Shown one piece after another: positions 1 to 5,409 of a DNA stretch of 5,409 nt. The stretch covers positions 1 through 5,409 of the forward strand of contig JALVFC010000017.1 of the NCBI GenBank assembly GCA_027030285.1. Direction: 5' to 3'. Both the position numbers and the translations under genes were made by a program. The first letter of the stretch is position 1, and every line of letters begins with the position of its first letter. The stretch is from Thiotrichaceae bacterium (GTDB taxonomy: Bacteria; Pseudomonadota; Gammaproteobacteria; Thiotrichales; Thiotrichaceae). A model generated the notes under the pieces. It ran no database searches, had not been told where the DNA came from, and saw nothing but the letters and a program-made list of their open reading frames with translations.

Positions 1-858
1 ACTGCCTTTTTTCACCAGGCGTTTTTTTATCGCGTATTCACGGCTGCGCAAGCGCATTTTTACGGATTCAGCACCGGCATCATCCGCAAATTGTGTCCAG
101 GTTTTGCCATCAAAATGATTCAGAACCAGACCACGCCAGTAAAGCGCATTTTGTGTGGGTCTTTTACCCTCAAAGCTGACCCTAAAAGCCAGTTCATCAG
201 ACTGGCTAAGGCTGGCGATATCACCCGGTGACATGCTGTCGCTAATGCCGGTTTTTGCCTGCTGGCTGGGTAAGGTAAATGCCCACAGCGGAGAAAAGCG
301 AGGCATAAACACAAACAGGGTGATCATCAGGGGCAGACAAAGCAGCAACATCACACCAGCCAGGCGCAAGTTTTTGAACAGGGAATGATTGACAGACTGT
401 TGTAAAGCAATCATGGCTGCGGTGAGAACCGTCATGGCAAAAAAGCCATAAAGTGCCGTTAGTATGGATTGCGAATAGAGAAACAGCACACCCAGCAGCA
501 AGTAACCCGTGAGGATCACCACCATACCGTCGCGCCTTTGAATCACTTCAAGCGATTTGTAGGCAAAGCCCAGCATAAGCAGAGATGCCATCATATCCAG
601 CGATACACGCGGTATGCCACTGAGCATCAAGGCCAGAATACCCAGTACACCGATAGCCAGGATGCCAACTTTGCCAGGTTGTTCCAGATGTCCCTGCATG
701 ACTCGCAAGCGCCACCAGGATGAAAACAATAAAACCGGAATTAACCAGACGGGCAGATAAAAGGCAAGTGGCAACATGACAATAAATTGTGCAGCCAGCA
801 GCCACAGCATGCCGGAGTAAGTCACCTGCTTATTGCTTGCATGACTTAAATCCAGCAC
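1..858 (-). CDS. tgpA: TgpA-like membrane transglutaminase, N-terminal part (cut by window start)
   Basis: The first 286 codons are visible, open through to the window edge. The start is taken as GTG at 858-856, because GGAGAG lies 8 nt upstream and the DUF58 stop codon ends just 2 nt before it. An in-frame ATG at residue 17 is the alternative. Residues 17-185 are very hydrophobic and form about five to six membrane helices (roughly 18-48, 64-80, 89-105, 112-128, 132-152, 166-184), as in the DUF3488/TgpA N-terminal domain. After them come MPRFSPLW (185-192), SPGDIASLSQSDELAFRV (210-227) and LYWRGLVLNHFDGKTW (239-254), which closely resemble TgpA proteins of Pseudomonas and relatives. Family knowledge: the segment after the helices is periplasmic and leads to a transglutaminase core with a Cys-His-Asp triad and usually a last helix. 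None of that catalytic part is in the window, so intactness cannot be judged. The gene is last of the visible MoxR-DUF58-TgpA operon. The family call is secure; the physiological substrate is unknown. Confidence 0.9.
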   Translation of the reverse strand, partial: MLDLSHASNKQVTYSGMLWLLAAQFIVMLPLAFYLPVWLIPVLLFSSWWRLRVMQGHLEQPGKVGILAIGVLGILALMLSGIPRVSLDMMASLLMLGFAYKSLEVIQRRDGMVVILTGYLLLGVLFLYSQSILTALYGFFAMTVLTAAMIALQQSVNHSLFKNLRLAGVMLLLCLPLMITLFVFMPRFSPLWAFTLPSQQAKTGISDSMSPGDIASLSQSDELAFRVSFEGKRPTQNALYWRGLVLNHFDGKTWTQFADDAGAESVKMRLRSREYAIKKRLVKKGS

Positions 859-860
859 GC

Positions 861-1838
861 TTAGCTCTCCTCCAGCCCGTACAGCGCCAGTGCGCGCAGG
901 CAGCGGTGCTTGTGTGCTTCGCCACTGGCAGGGGGTATTTCCATTCCCGGTATTCTTAAACCGTATTCCAGTTGCTGTTCATCACACTGCAAGATTCTGG
1001 CGCTCAAATGGGAAAGCTTATCTTCAGTGCCGGGAATATTCAGCTCATGCCAGTTCAGCCAGCGCTCATGCGTGGCAAAATCAACAAATCTTTTGGTATG
1101 CAGATCGCCCGTTTTGGCATAGGTTTTCCAGTGAATATGACGGAGTGAGTCGCCTGCCTGATATTCACTCACACCACCAAAATCTGTTGTGCCACGTGGT
1201 ATTTCCGCACCTTGCTCGCTGCTGTCGGCAACAGCGTTACCCAGTTCCCTGACTTTCTGTAGCCTGGGTTCTGGATACACAATGCTGTGCATATCCAGTT
1301 GTGCATAAGACCAGGCAACCACCAGCCCGGTGGGGTAACGGCTGACAATATGCAGGCGTTGCGGGCGGTAAATCCCGCGCTGCCGGGTGGATGCTGATAA
1401 CTTGATTTGTTGCCTGACTCCTGCCTGCAAGTTGACCTCAACACTGTCTTCATTTTTCCAGCCTAGCTGAATGGCGTGGTTATCGTGCTTCCCTGAACTA
1501 CTGACAGCCAGCTCAAAAACAGCCTTTTCTCCCGCAAAGCAGGGCTCGCTCTTGAGTACTTTTATGGTAAACCCTGAGAGATTTCTATAGGTGAAGAAGA
1601 TTACTACTACCATAAGAGCCAGCAACCAGAAACTTAGCCCGTAAATAAGCGAGCTCTGAAAATTAATTGCCATTAGCAGCAATATCAACACGGCAGACAG
1701 CAACGCCAGGCTGCTCACTGCGGGAATAATAAATATGCGTTTTATGTCCAGCGTTATCGTGCGCTGTCTCGGGAAACGTGCGTTCAGCCAGTGCTGTTTC
1801 CGGTTGTTAATCCATGTTGCCGGAAATACATCAGGCAT
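861..1838 (-). CDS. DUF58-family membrane protein, MoxR partner
   Basis: A 325-residue protein with a cytoplasmic-looking basic N-terminus and two adjacent membrane helices (about 36-58 and 65-83). A soluble beta-rich region follows, with RQRGIYRP (152-159) and RYPTGL (167-172). The diagnostic DUF58 block is at 215-251: RGTTDFGGVSEYQAGD, then LRHIHWKTYAKTGDLHTKRF. It matches the family pattern of Y-x-x-G-D, R-x-I-x-W-K and a basic strand. The length fits the short gammaproteobacterial type, in which the C-terminal von Willebrand-like part is reduced. DUF58 proteins are typically encoded next to MoxR ATPases and are thought to be their membrane-linked partners; no biochemical activity is established. 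The ATG overlaps the end of the moxR gene by 8 nt (ATGCCTGA shared), so the two are very probably translationally coupled. Only a weak AGG-type Shine-Dalgarno precedes the start, which fits coupling. The tgpA gene starts 2 nt after the stop. Confidence 0.93.
   Translation of the reverse strand: MPDVFPATWINNRKQHWLNARFPRQRTITLDIKRIFIIPAVSSLALLSAVLILLLMAINFQSSLIYGLSFWLLALMVVVIFFTYRNLSGFTIKVLKSEPCFAGEKAVFELAVSSSGKHDNHAIQLGWKNEDSVEVNLQAGVRQQIKLSASTRQRGIYRPQRLHIVSRYPTGLVVAWSYAQLDMHSIVYPEPRLQKVRELGNAVADSSEQGAEIPRGTTDFGGVSEYQAGDSLRHIHWKTYAKTGDLHTKRFVDFATHERWLNWHELNIPGTEDKLSHLSARILQCDEQQLEYGLRIPGMEIPPASGEAHKHRCLRALALYGLEES
865..870 (-). promoter_or_regulatory. Ribosome binding site deciding the GTG start of tgpA
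   Basis: On the minus strand GGAGAG sits 6-8 nt before GTG (858-856), inside the last codons of the DUF58 gene (Glu-Glu-Ser-stop). No comparable site precedes the later ATG at residue 17, so initiation at GTG is preferred. The position implies coupling of tgpA translation to termination of the DUF58 gene. Confidence 0.6.
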
Positions 1839-2790
1839 GGCTGTCAGCCTCTAAACCCTCTATGCCCTCTCCAATTGCATCAACCGATTGCAGAATATGT
1901 CGCGCCAGCTGATCACCCTGTGTTTCTTTTCTGCCGACTAGACGATGCCCAACCACAGCAACAAAAACAGCTTGCACATCTTCCGGCAAGACATGTCCAC
2001 GCCCCTGCAATAGTGCCCAGCTCTGTGAGCTTCGCATGAGTGCCATGGCGCCGCGGGGTGAAAGCCCCAGGTGACACAGCTCATCCTGTCGCGTTCTGGC
2101 AATCAGGCGCTGGATATAATCAAGCAGCGTATCAGAAACCTTGATTTGCGGTACCAGTTGCTGCAATGCCAGCAGGTCTTGCTGGCTTAATACCTGTGTG
2201 AGTTGTTTGAGGGCAGCGCGCCCCTTGTTGCCTTTTAGTAACTCTCGCTCCACTGCAGGATTTGGGTAACCCAGCGAAATACGCAGCAGAAAACGATCCA
2301 GCTGTGATTCCGGCAAGGGGAAGGTGCCGGACTGAAATTGTGGGTTCTGGGTGGCAATCACAAAAAAGGGTTCAGGCAGGGCATGTGTCTCACCGTCCAC
2401 ACTTACCTGCCCTTCTTCCATTGCCTCCAGCAGGGCGCTTTGTGCTTTGGGTGTCGCCCGGTTCAGTTCATCAGCAAGAAAAACAGGGCAGAAAATAGGC
2501 CCGGGATGAAAATGAAAAGAGCTGCTACCAGGATCAAAAACAGCTGCCCCGGTCAAATCTGCTGGTAACAGATCGCTGGTAAACTGTACACGTTTGTAAT
2601 CCAGCCCCAATACACTGGACAGTGCATGTGCCAGGGTGGTTTTCCCCATGCCAGGCAAGTCTTCCACCAGCAAATGACCGCTGGCAATAATACAAGTGAG
2701 TGCCAGTTTAACTTGCTGTTCTTTACCAAGAATGACGTCATTTAAATTGTGCAGGCAGGTGTTTACTTTTTTTAGTAGTGGACTTTTCAA
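1831..2790 (-). CDS. MoxR-family AAA+ ATPase
   Basis: A 319-residue AAA_3-type ATPase with every expected motif. These are Walker A DLPGMGKTT (44-52), Walker B VFLADELNRA (103-112), sensor 1 VIATQNP (144-150), the arginine-finger region PLPESQLDRF (158-167) and sensor 2 LGLSPRGAMAL (241-251) in the C-terminal helical lid. The length is normal for the family (about 300-350). There is no signal peptide or membrane helix, so it acts in the cytoplasm or at the inner face of the membrane. MoxR proteins are considered chaperone-like remodelling ATPases that assemble or activate partner complexes; the DUF58 and TgpA products encoded just downstream are the obvious candidates. The start is TTG (2790-2788), not ATG, and is supported by AAGGTG 5-6 nt upstream. 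There is no in-frame ATG near the N-terminus. The stop overlaps the DUF58 start. The gene is GC-rich relative to the protease gene at the right end. Confidence 0.95.
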   Translation of the reverse strand: MKSPLLKKVNTCLHNLNDVILGKEQQVKLALTCIIASGHLLVEDLPGMGKTTLAHALSSVLGLDYKRVQFTSDLLPADLTGAAVFDPGSSSFHFHPGPIFCPVFLADELNRATPKAQSALLEAMEEGQVSVDGETHALPEPFFVIATQNPQFQSGTFPLPESQLDRFLLRISLGYPNPAVERELLKGNKGRAALKQLTQVLSQQDLLALQQLVPQIKVSDTLLDYIQRLIARTRQDELCHLGLSPRGAMALMRSSQSWALLQGRGHVLPEDVQAVFVAVVGHRLVGRKETQGDQLARHILQSVDAIGEGIEGLEADSHA

Positions 2791-2795
2791 TGTTT

Positions 2796-2801
2796 CACCT
2801 T
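2796..2801 (-). promoter_or_regulatory. Ribosome binding site deciding the TTG start of the MoxR gene
   Basis: AAGGTG on the minus strand lies 5 nt before TTG (2790-2788). The reading frame has no ATG nearby that would keep the conserved N-terminal helix (residues 1-30), so this site is the main support for a non-ATG start. Confidence 0.6.
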
Positions 2802-2810
2802 GTTGTTGCT

Positions 2811-2841
2811 TTTATACTGTGAAGTCCAAGCTTACCTGCAA
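2811..2841 (-). promoter_or_regulatory. Weak candidate promoter of the MoxR-DUF58-TgpA operon
   Basis: On the minus strand TATAAA (2816-2811) is a fair -10 box. The only -35 candidate is TTGCAG (2841-2836), which matches 3 of 6 consensus bases and has an over-long 19-nt spacer. Transcription would start near 2804, just before the Shine-Dalgarno, giving a leader of roughly a dozen nucleotides. This is read by eye and could be chance; read-through from the gene upstream is the alternative. Confidence 0.25.
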
Positions 2842-2842
2842 A

Positions 2843-2908
2843 TAAAAAAAAGCCTGACTACTTACAGACAAGATGTAGCAATCCTGCCGGGTTTTCTGCC
2901 CCAACCCG
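2843..2908 (-). terminator. Weak terminator-like region after the thioredoxin-like gene
   Basis: Downstream of the 2930 stop, the minus strand carries a perfect 6-bp stem, CGGGTT with AACCCG around a 9-nt loop (2888-2908), but with no T tract behind it. Further on, TGCTAC (2880-2875) can pair with GTAG-T-CA (2861-2855, one bulged base). After GGC comes a run of eight T (2851-2844). Neither is a textbook intrinsic terminator. Together they suggest partial termination between the thioredoxin-like gene and the MoxR operon. Confidence 0.3.
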
Positions 2909-2929
2909 ATTTAAGGATCGCCCCTTGCA

Positions 2930-3505
2930 TCAAAAATAGTCTGGCTCATTACCTGCTTTCCACTTGATATTGCAGCCCAATGAAGCCAGCTGCGTCTCTG
3001 GTGCGGATTTTCCGGCAAGTAACAAATCCGCGGCTGTGCGCATATCCGTACCAGTGACAGGATCATCATTGCCTGGTCTTGAGCTGTCAAACTGACCGCG
3101 ATAATACAGTTTGTGATCCTTATCAAACATAAAGAAGTCTGGAGTACAGGCTGCCTGATAGGCTTTTGCAGTTTGCTGGGATTCATCAAACAGGTAGGGA
3201 AAGCTGAATGAGTATTGCTGACTCATTTCAACCATTTTCTCGGGACTGTCGTCGGGATAGTTTTCGATATCATTTGCGTTGATAGCCACAATTGCCAGCC
3301 CCTTTTTCTGGTACTCTCTGGCAAAGTCGGCAAAAGCTTTTGCTATATGGATGACATATGGACAATGATTGCAGATAAATGTGACCAGAATGGGTTTTCC
3401 GTTAAAATCTTGTAGTGAAACCGAGTCACCGCTGGCAGGTTCAGGTAAGCTGAAATCTGCTGCGGATGTGCCTAGATCAAGCATGGTCGATGGGGTTCTA
3501 GCCAT
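2930..3505 (-). CDS. Thioredoxin-fold protein, peroxiredoxin-like (PRX_like1 type)
   Basis: A 191-residue protein with the AhpC/TSA-thioredoxin fold. It shows an N-terminal strand region with DFSLPEPASGD (17-27) and the active-site strand ILVTFICNHCPYVIH (39-53), which holds a CxxC motif at Cys45 and Cys48. The cis-proline loop ACTPDFFMFD (119-128) and a C-terminal LGCNIKWKAGNEP (176-188) with Cys178 complete the pattern. CNHCPY, CTPDFF and GC-IKWK are characteristic of a widespread, little-studied family annotated as thioredoxin family protein or peroxiredoxin-like. Most likely it is a cytoplasmic thiol oxidoreductase; the substrate is unknown, and classical peroxidase activity should not be assumed because the motif is CxxC rather than the PxxxTxxC of true peroxiredoxins. 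No signal peptide or membrane segment is seen. The ATG start is backed by a strong AAGGAGT Shine-Dalgarno. The MoxR gene starts 139 nt downstream on the same strand, so co-transcription is possible but not shown. Confidence 0.9.
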   Translation of the reverse strand: MARTPSTMLDLGTSAADFSLPEPASGDSVSLQDFNGKPILVTFICNHCPYVIHIAKAFADFAREYQKKGLAIVAINANDIENYPDDSPEKMVEMSQQYSFSFPYLFDESQQTAKAYQAACTPDFFMFDKDHKLYYRGQFDSSRPGNDDPVTGTDMRTAADLLLAGKSAPETQLASLGCNIKWKAGNEPDYF

Positions 3506-3510
3506 ATATT

Positions 3511-3550
3511 ACTCCTTTAGTGATGCTGTTAAGGTACAGGCATATTACCA
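3511..3550 (-). promoter_or_regulatory. Shine-Dalgarno and weak extended -10 for the thioredoxin-like gene
   Basis: AAGGAGT (3517-3511) lies 5 nt before the ATG at 3505 and is the best ribosome binding site in the window. Upstream, TGGTAATAT (3550-3542) resembles an extended -10 element (TGn followed by TAATAT, 4 of 6 matches) with no recognisable -35. It would give a leader of about 30 nt. The binding site is solid; the promoter part is tentative. Confidence 0.4.
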
Positions 3551-3586
3551 GTTTCAAAGCATTTCCAGTAATACCCGCAAGGCTAA

Positions 3587-3719
3587 ATACTAGTATAAAC
3601 GCTTGAAATCATGTAGCCTTCCGGCATCGAAAACCCATGCTAACAGTAATTTATCCGTTGCATTCATTATGAAACAGTCTGGGTTGGCTGGTAGCGGGTT
3701 CTTTCTTTTTCCCGTAACC
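3587..3719. promoter_or_regulatory. Divergent intergenic region with two inverted repeats
   Basis: The 242-nt spacer between the divergent starts (3506-3747) contains no convincing gene. Two symmetric elements stand out. ATACTAGTAT (3587-3596) is a perfect 10-bp palindrome. GGTAGCGGG (3690-3698) and CCCGTAACC (3711-3719) form an inverted repeat matching at 7 of 9 positions around a pyrimidine-rich 12-nt spacer. The second lies immediately before the AT-rich stretch in front of the protease start, where a repressor or activator site would be expected. TAAAAT at 3728-3733 could be a -10 for the protease gene, but no matching -35 is visible. All are candidates by symmetry and position only. Confidence 0.25.
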
Positions 3720-3747
3720 TTTTGAAATAAAATTGAAATATCAATAG

Positions 3748-5007
3748 ATGAAGTATTTTTTCCTAATTGTTCTGAACAGTTTGCTGTTATCCGGCATAGC
3801 CTACTCGGCTCCCGACAGTGCTGATATTTATTCAGACACAGATAAATCGGTTTTCCAGATTCGGGTTGCACACAAGCAAACCGTCAATAAAGCCACCATC
3901 GGTTCTGGCTTTGTGGTACTAAAACCCAATATTCTTGCCACTAATTATCATGTGGTCAGTGGCTTCGTTAATGAGCCTGACAAGTATGTACTGGAATATG
4001 TGTCCAAGGATGGCAAAAAAGGCAGCCTGCAGATTCTGGATCTGGATGTTACTCACGACCTGGCGGTTCTAAGGGCTGACAAGCCATTAGGTCCACCGCT
4101 GCATATTGCCAATATTCCTGAAAAAGGTGCACGGCTATTTTCTCTGGGGAATCCGATGGATCTGGGTTTTTCCATTGTTGAGGGCGTAAACAATGGCATT
4201 ATGAAAAATAGTGAAGAAAAGAATATCCTGGTATCGGGTAGCCTGAACCCTGGCATGAGTGGGGGGCCCACCCTGAATGAAAACGGTCAGGTAATCGGGA
4301 TTAATGTTGCCACCTCAGGTAATGAGATCAGTTTTCTGGTTTCTGCAGCACACCTGCTTAGAGTGCTGGATAGAGTTAAGCAAAGAAAATTTGAGCCCGT
4401 TGATGACTTATATAGTACTATTTCTGAACAGCTCGTTAGTAATGCACAAATAAAAATGCACAAAGTGCTGGAAAATGAGTGGGGGATTACGAAAATCGGA
4501 CACTTTCAGGTTCCATCCGAATTATCAAAAACCTATCGCTGCTGGGATGCCAGTCCAAACTTTAAAAAAGATGTGTTATACCGGCTAATCTCTTCCAGCT
4601 GCACCAATGAGTATAATATATTTCTATCAAACTCTCTGGATGTTGGGGGCATTTCTTACGAATACCACTGGCTGGAAACCGATGAGTTATCACCTTTTCG
4701 CTTTTATCGTGCCGCTTATGAGCGTCTGAATGATAGCGTTTCTCCCAGTAATGCTGGGGAAGAAGATGTGACCAATTTTCATTGCATAACACGTTTTATT
4801 GATGTTTCGGGTGAGACATTCAAAGCAACTATCTGCCGCAGAGATTATTTGCAGTATGCAGGATTAAGTGACGTTTTGATTACCTCAGCAATGGTAGGAC
4901 ACAAGCAGCAAGGCTTTATTTTCAATCTGGATCTGGTCGGTACTGACTTCAACTCTGCTATGGATCTGTTACAAAAAATGCTGGAGCAAATCAAATGGCA
5001 AGGTTGA
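3748..5007 (+). CDS. Secreted trypsin-like serine protease with an unrecognised C-terminal domain
   Basis: A 419-residue protein. Residues 1-20 form a Sec signal peptide (MKYFF, hydrophobic core, A-Y-S cleavage site before APDS) without a lipobox cysteine, so the mature enzyme should be periplasmic or exported. Residues about 32-210 are an HtrA/DegP-like trypsin domain: GSGFVV (52-57), His68 in ATNYHVVSG, Asp104 in THDLAVLRA, and the nucleophile Ser171 in NPGMSGGP with GINVA behind it. Met170 replaces the Asn usual in DegP. All three triad residues are present, so an active protease is expected. No PDZ domain follows. Instead residues about 215-419 form a region I do not recognise, with four cysteines (265, 285, 346, 363) that could make two disulfides. 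The start is fixed by an in-frame TAG directly before ATG and by the signal peptide, yet there is no clear Shine-Dalgarno. The gene overlaps the next one by 13 nt. The C-terminal part is AT-rich compared with its neighbours. Confidence 0.92.
   Translation: MKYFFLIVLNSLLLSGIAYSAPDSADIYSDTDKSVFQIRVAHKQTVNKATIGSGFVVLKPNILATNYHVVSGFVNEPDKYVLEYVSKDGKKGSLQILDLDVTHDLAVLRADKPLGPPLHIANIPEKGARLFSLGNPMDLGFSIVEGVNNGIMKNSEEKNILVSGSLNPGMSGGPTLNENGQVIGINVATSGNEISFLVSAAHLLRVLDRVKQRKFEPVDDLYSTISEQLVSNAQIKMHKVLENEWGITKIGHFQVPSELSKTYRCWDASPNFKKDVLYRLISSSCTNEYNIFLSNSLDVGGISYEYHWLETDELSPFRFYRAAYERLNDSVSPSNAGEEDVTNFHCITRFIDVSGETFKATICRRDYLQYAGLSDVLITSAMVGHKQQGFIFNLDLVGTDFNSAMDLLQKMLEQIKWQG
4983..4986 (+). promoter_or_regulatory. 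Ribosome binding site of the FHA gene inside the protease gene
   Basis: GGAG lies 8 nt before the ATG at 4995, within the last codons of the protease gene. It supports this start and a 13-nt gene overlap, so the two proteins are probably produced from one transcript. Confidence 0.55.
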
Positions 5008-5409
5008 TTTTAGAGACCCAGGTTCGGGGCATCAGCCAGTTCCATAAAATAGGTGATGCACCAGTTACAGTTGGTCGGGCGCTTGATAACGACATTATCC
5101 TCTCTGACCTGTCTGTATCTGCACATCATTTACGTATTCAACGTAATGAGGACGGTAGCGTCACCGTAACCAACCTCTCTAATGAAAATGGCACCAAAGT
5201 AGGAAGAGACAAGCTGGTAGTTAATGAAGGGCGTAAGCTCGCCTTGCCTGCCGAACTATGGCTGGGCACCAGTAAAATACGCCTGTTATCCTCAGACATG
5301 GTCGTTGAGCCTGCCCGGGTGCGTCAGTGCAGTGGCTTCTTTTGCCTGTTCACCAGCCCGTTCTGGGCGGTTGGACTACTGTTGGCGGCTATCGGCTTAA
5401 TTATTTTTG
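4995..5409 (+). CDS. Membrane-anchored FHA-domain protein, N-terminal part (cut by window end)
   Basis: The reading frame stays open for 138 codons to the window end. Residues about 3-98 make an FHA domain, a phosphothreonine-binding fold. Its hallmarks are VGR at 26-28 (Arg28), LSVSAHHLRI at 39-48 (Ser42, His45) and NENGTKV at 63-69 (Asn65-Gly66-Thr67). After a short linker comes CSGFFC (112-117) and then a hydrophobic stretch from about 122 onward (FWAVGLLLAAIGLIIF), which looks like a transmembrane helix that continues past the edge. There is no signal peptide, so the FHA domain should face the cytoplasm; whatever follows the helix is unseen. The start ATG has GGAG 8 nt upstream and lies inside the end of the protease gene. 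FHA proteins read Ser/Thr-kinase signalling; the kinase or phosphatase partner, if any, is not in the window. The FHA domain call is firm, the membrane anchor likely, the function unknown. Confidence 0.9.
   Translation, partial: MARLILETQVRGISQFHKIGDAPVTVGRALDNDIILSDLSVSAHHLRIQRNEDGSVTVTNLSNENGTKVGRDKLVVNEGRKLALPAELWLGTSKIRLLSSDMVVEPARVRQCSGFFCLFTSPFWAVGLLLAAIGLIIF

Noticed and set aside
548..805. Open frame of 85 codons on the minus strand
   Set aside because: It is an alternative frame of the TgpA membrane region; the TgpA frame carries the recognisable family motifs.
890..1252. Open frame of 120 codons on the plus strand
   Set aside because: It lies wholly antisense to the DUF58 gene and gives a Cys/His/Trp-rich product typical of a shadow frame.
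2844..2851. Run of eight A/T as part of a strong intrinsic terminator
   Set aside because: The stem before it is short, bulged and separated by GGC, so only a weak terminator-like call is justified.
3369..3593. Open frame of 74 codons on the plus strand entering the divergent spacer
   Set aside because: More than half is antisense to the thioredoxin-like gene and the rest is the spacer; no ribosome site or domain supports it.
3748..3810. Lipoprotein signal on the protease
   Set aside because: The cleavage region reads LSGIAYS-APDS and has no cysteine, so an ordinary Sec signal peptide is favoured.
3590..3871. Open frame of 93 codons on the minus strand in the divergent spacer
   Set aside because: It covers the start and signal peptide of the protease antisense, its composition is not protein-like, and it shows no domain.
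3748..5007. DegP/HtrA chaperone-protease (degP, degQ or degS)
   Set aside because: The core is HtrA-like, but there is no PDZ domain and the C-terminal region is unrelated as far as I can see, so a deg gene symbol would mislead.

Overview
The window reads as chromosomal DNA of a Gram-negative bacterium, most probably a gammaproteobacterium. This rests on the MoxR ATPase / DUF58 / TgpA-type transglutaminase cassette with a Pseudomonas-like TgpA sequence, and on a secreted trypsin-like protease with a Sec signal peptide. No genus can be named from the sequence alone. There are six protein genes in two divergent blocks. Two of them run off the window edges. I see no tRNA, rRNA, CRISPR array, insertion sequence or phage gene.

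Left block, minus strand (transcribed from about 3505 down to 1). It holds a thioredoxin-fold, peroxiredoxin-like protein (2930-3505), a 139-nt gap with weak terminator-like and promoter-like signals, and then a tight three-gene cassette. The cassette is a MoxR-family AAA+ ATPase (TTG start, 1831-2790), a membrane-anchored DUF58 protein (861-1838, overlapping moxR by 8 nt), and the membrane half of a TgpA-like transglutaminase (GTG start at 858, 2 nt after the DUF58 stop, cut by the window start). The spacing indicates one translationally coupled transcript. In this cassette the MoxR ATPase is expected to act as a chaperone-like remodeller on the cytoplasmic face of the membrane. The DUF58 protein would be its partner, and TgpA would carry a periplasmic transglutaminase-like domain. 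TgpA was reported as required for viability in Pseudomonas aeruginosa, but the substrate of the system is not established.

Divergent spacer, 3506-3747 (242 nt). It has no convincing gene. It holds a good Shine-Dalgarno and a weak extended -10 for the thioredoxin-like gene, a 10-bp perfect palindrome, an imperfect dyad (GGTAGCGGG / CCCGTAACC) and an AT-rich stretch directly before the right block.

Right block, plus strand. It holds a secreted serine protease (3748-5007) with an HtrA-like trypsin core (His68, Asp104, Ser171), no PDZ domain and an unrecognised four-cysteine C-terminal region of about 200 residues. This gene overlaps by 13 nt the start of a membrane-anchored FHA-domain protein (4995 to the window end). 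The pair suggests a module joining cytoplasmic phosphothreonine recognition to a periplasmic protease. It is the least familiar arrangement in the window. The C-terminal part of the protease gene is visibly more AT-rich than the MoxR cassette and than the FHA gene.
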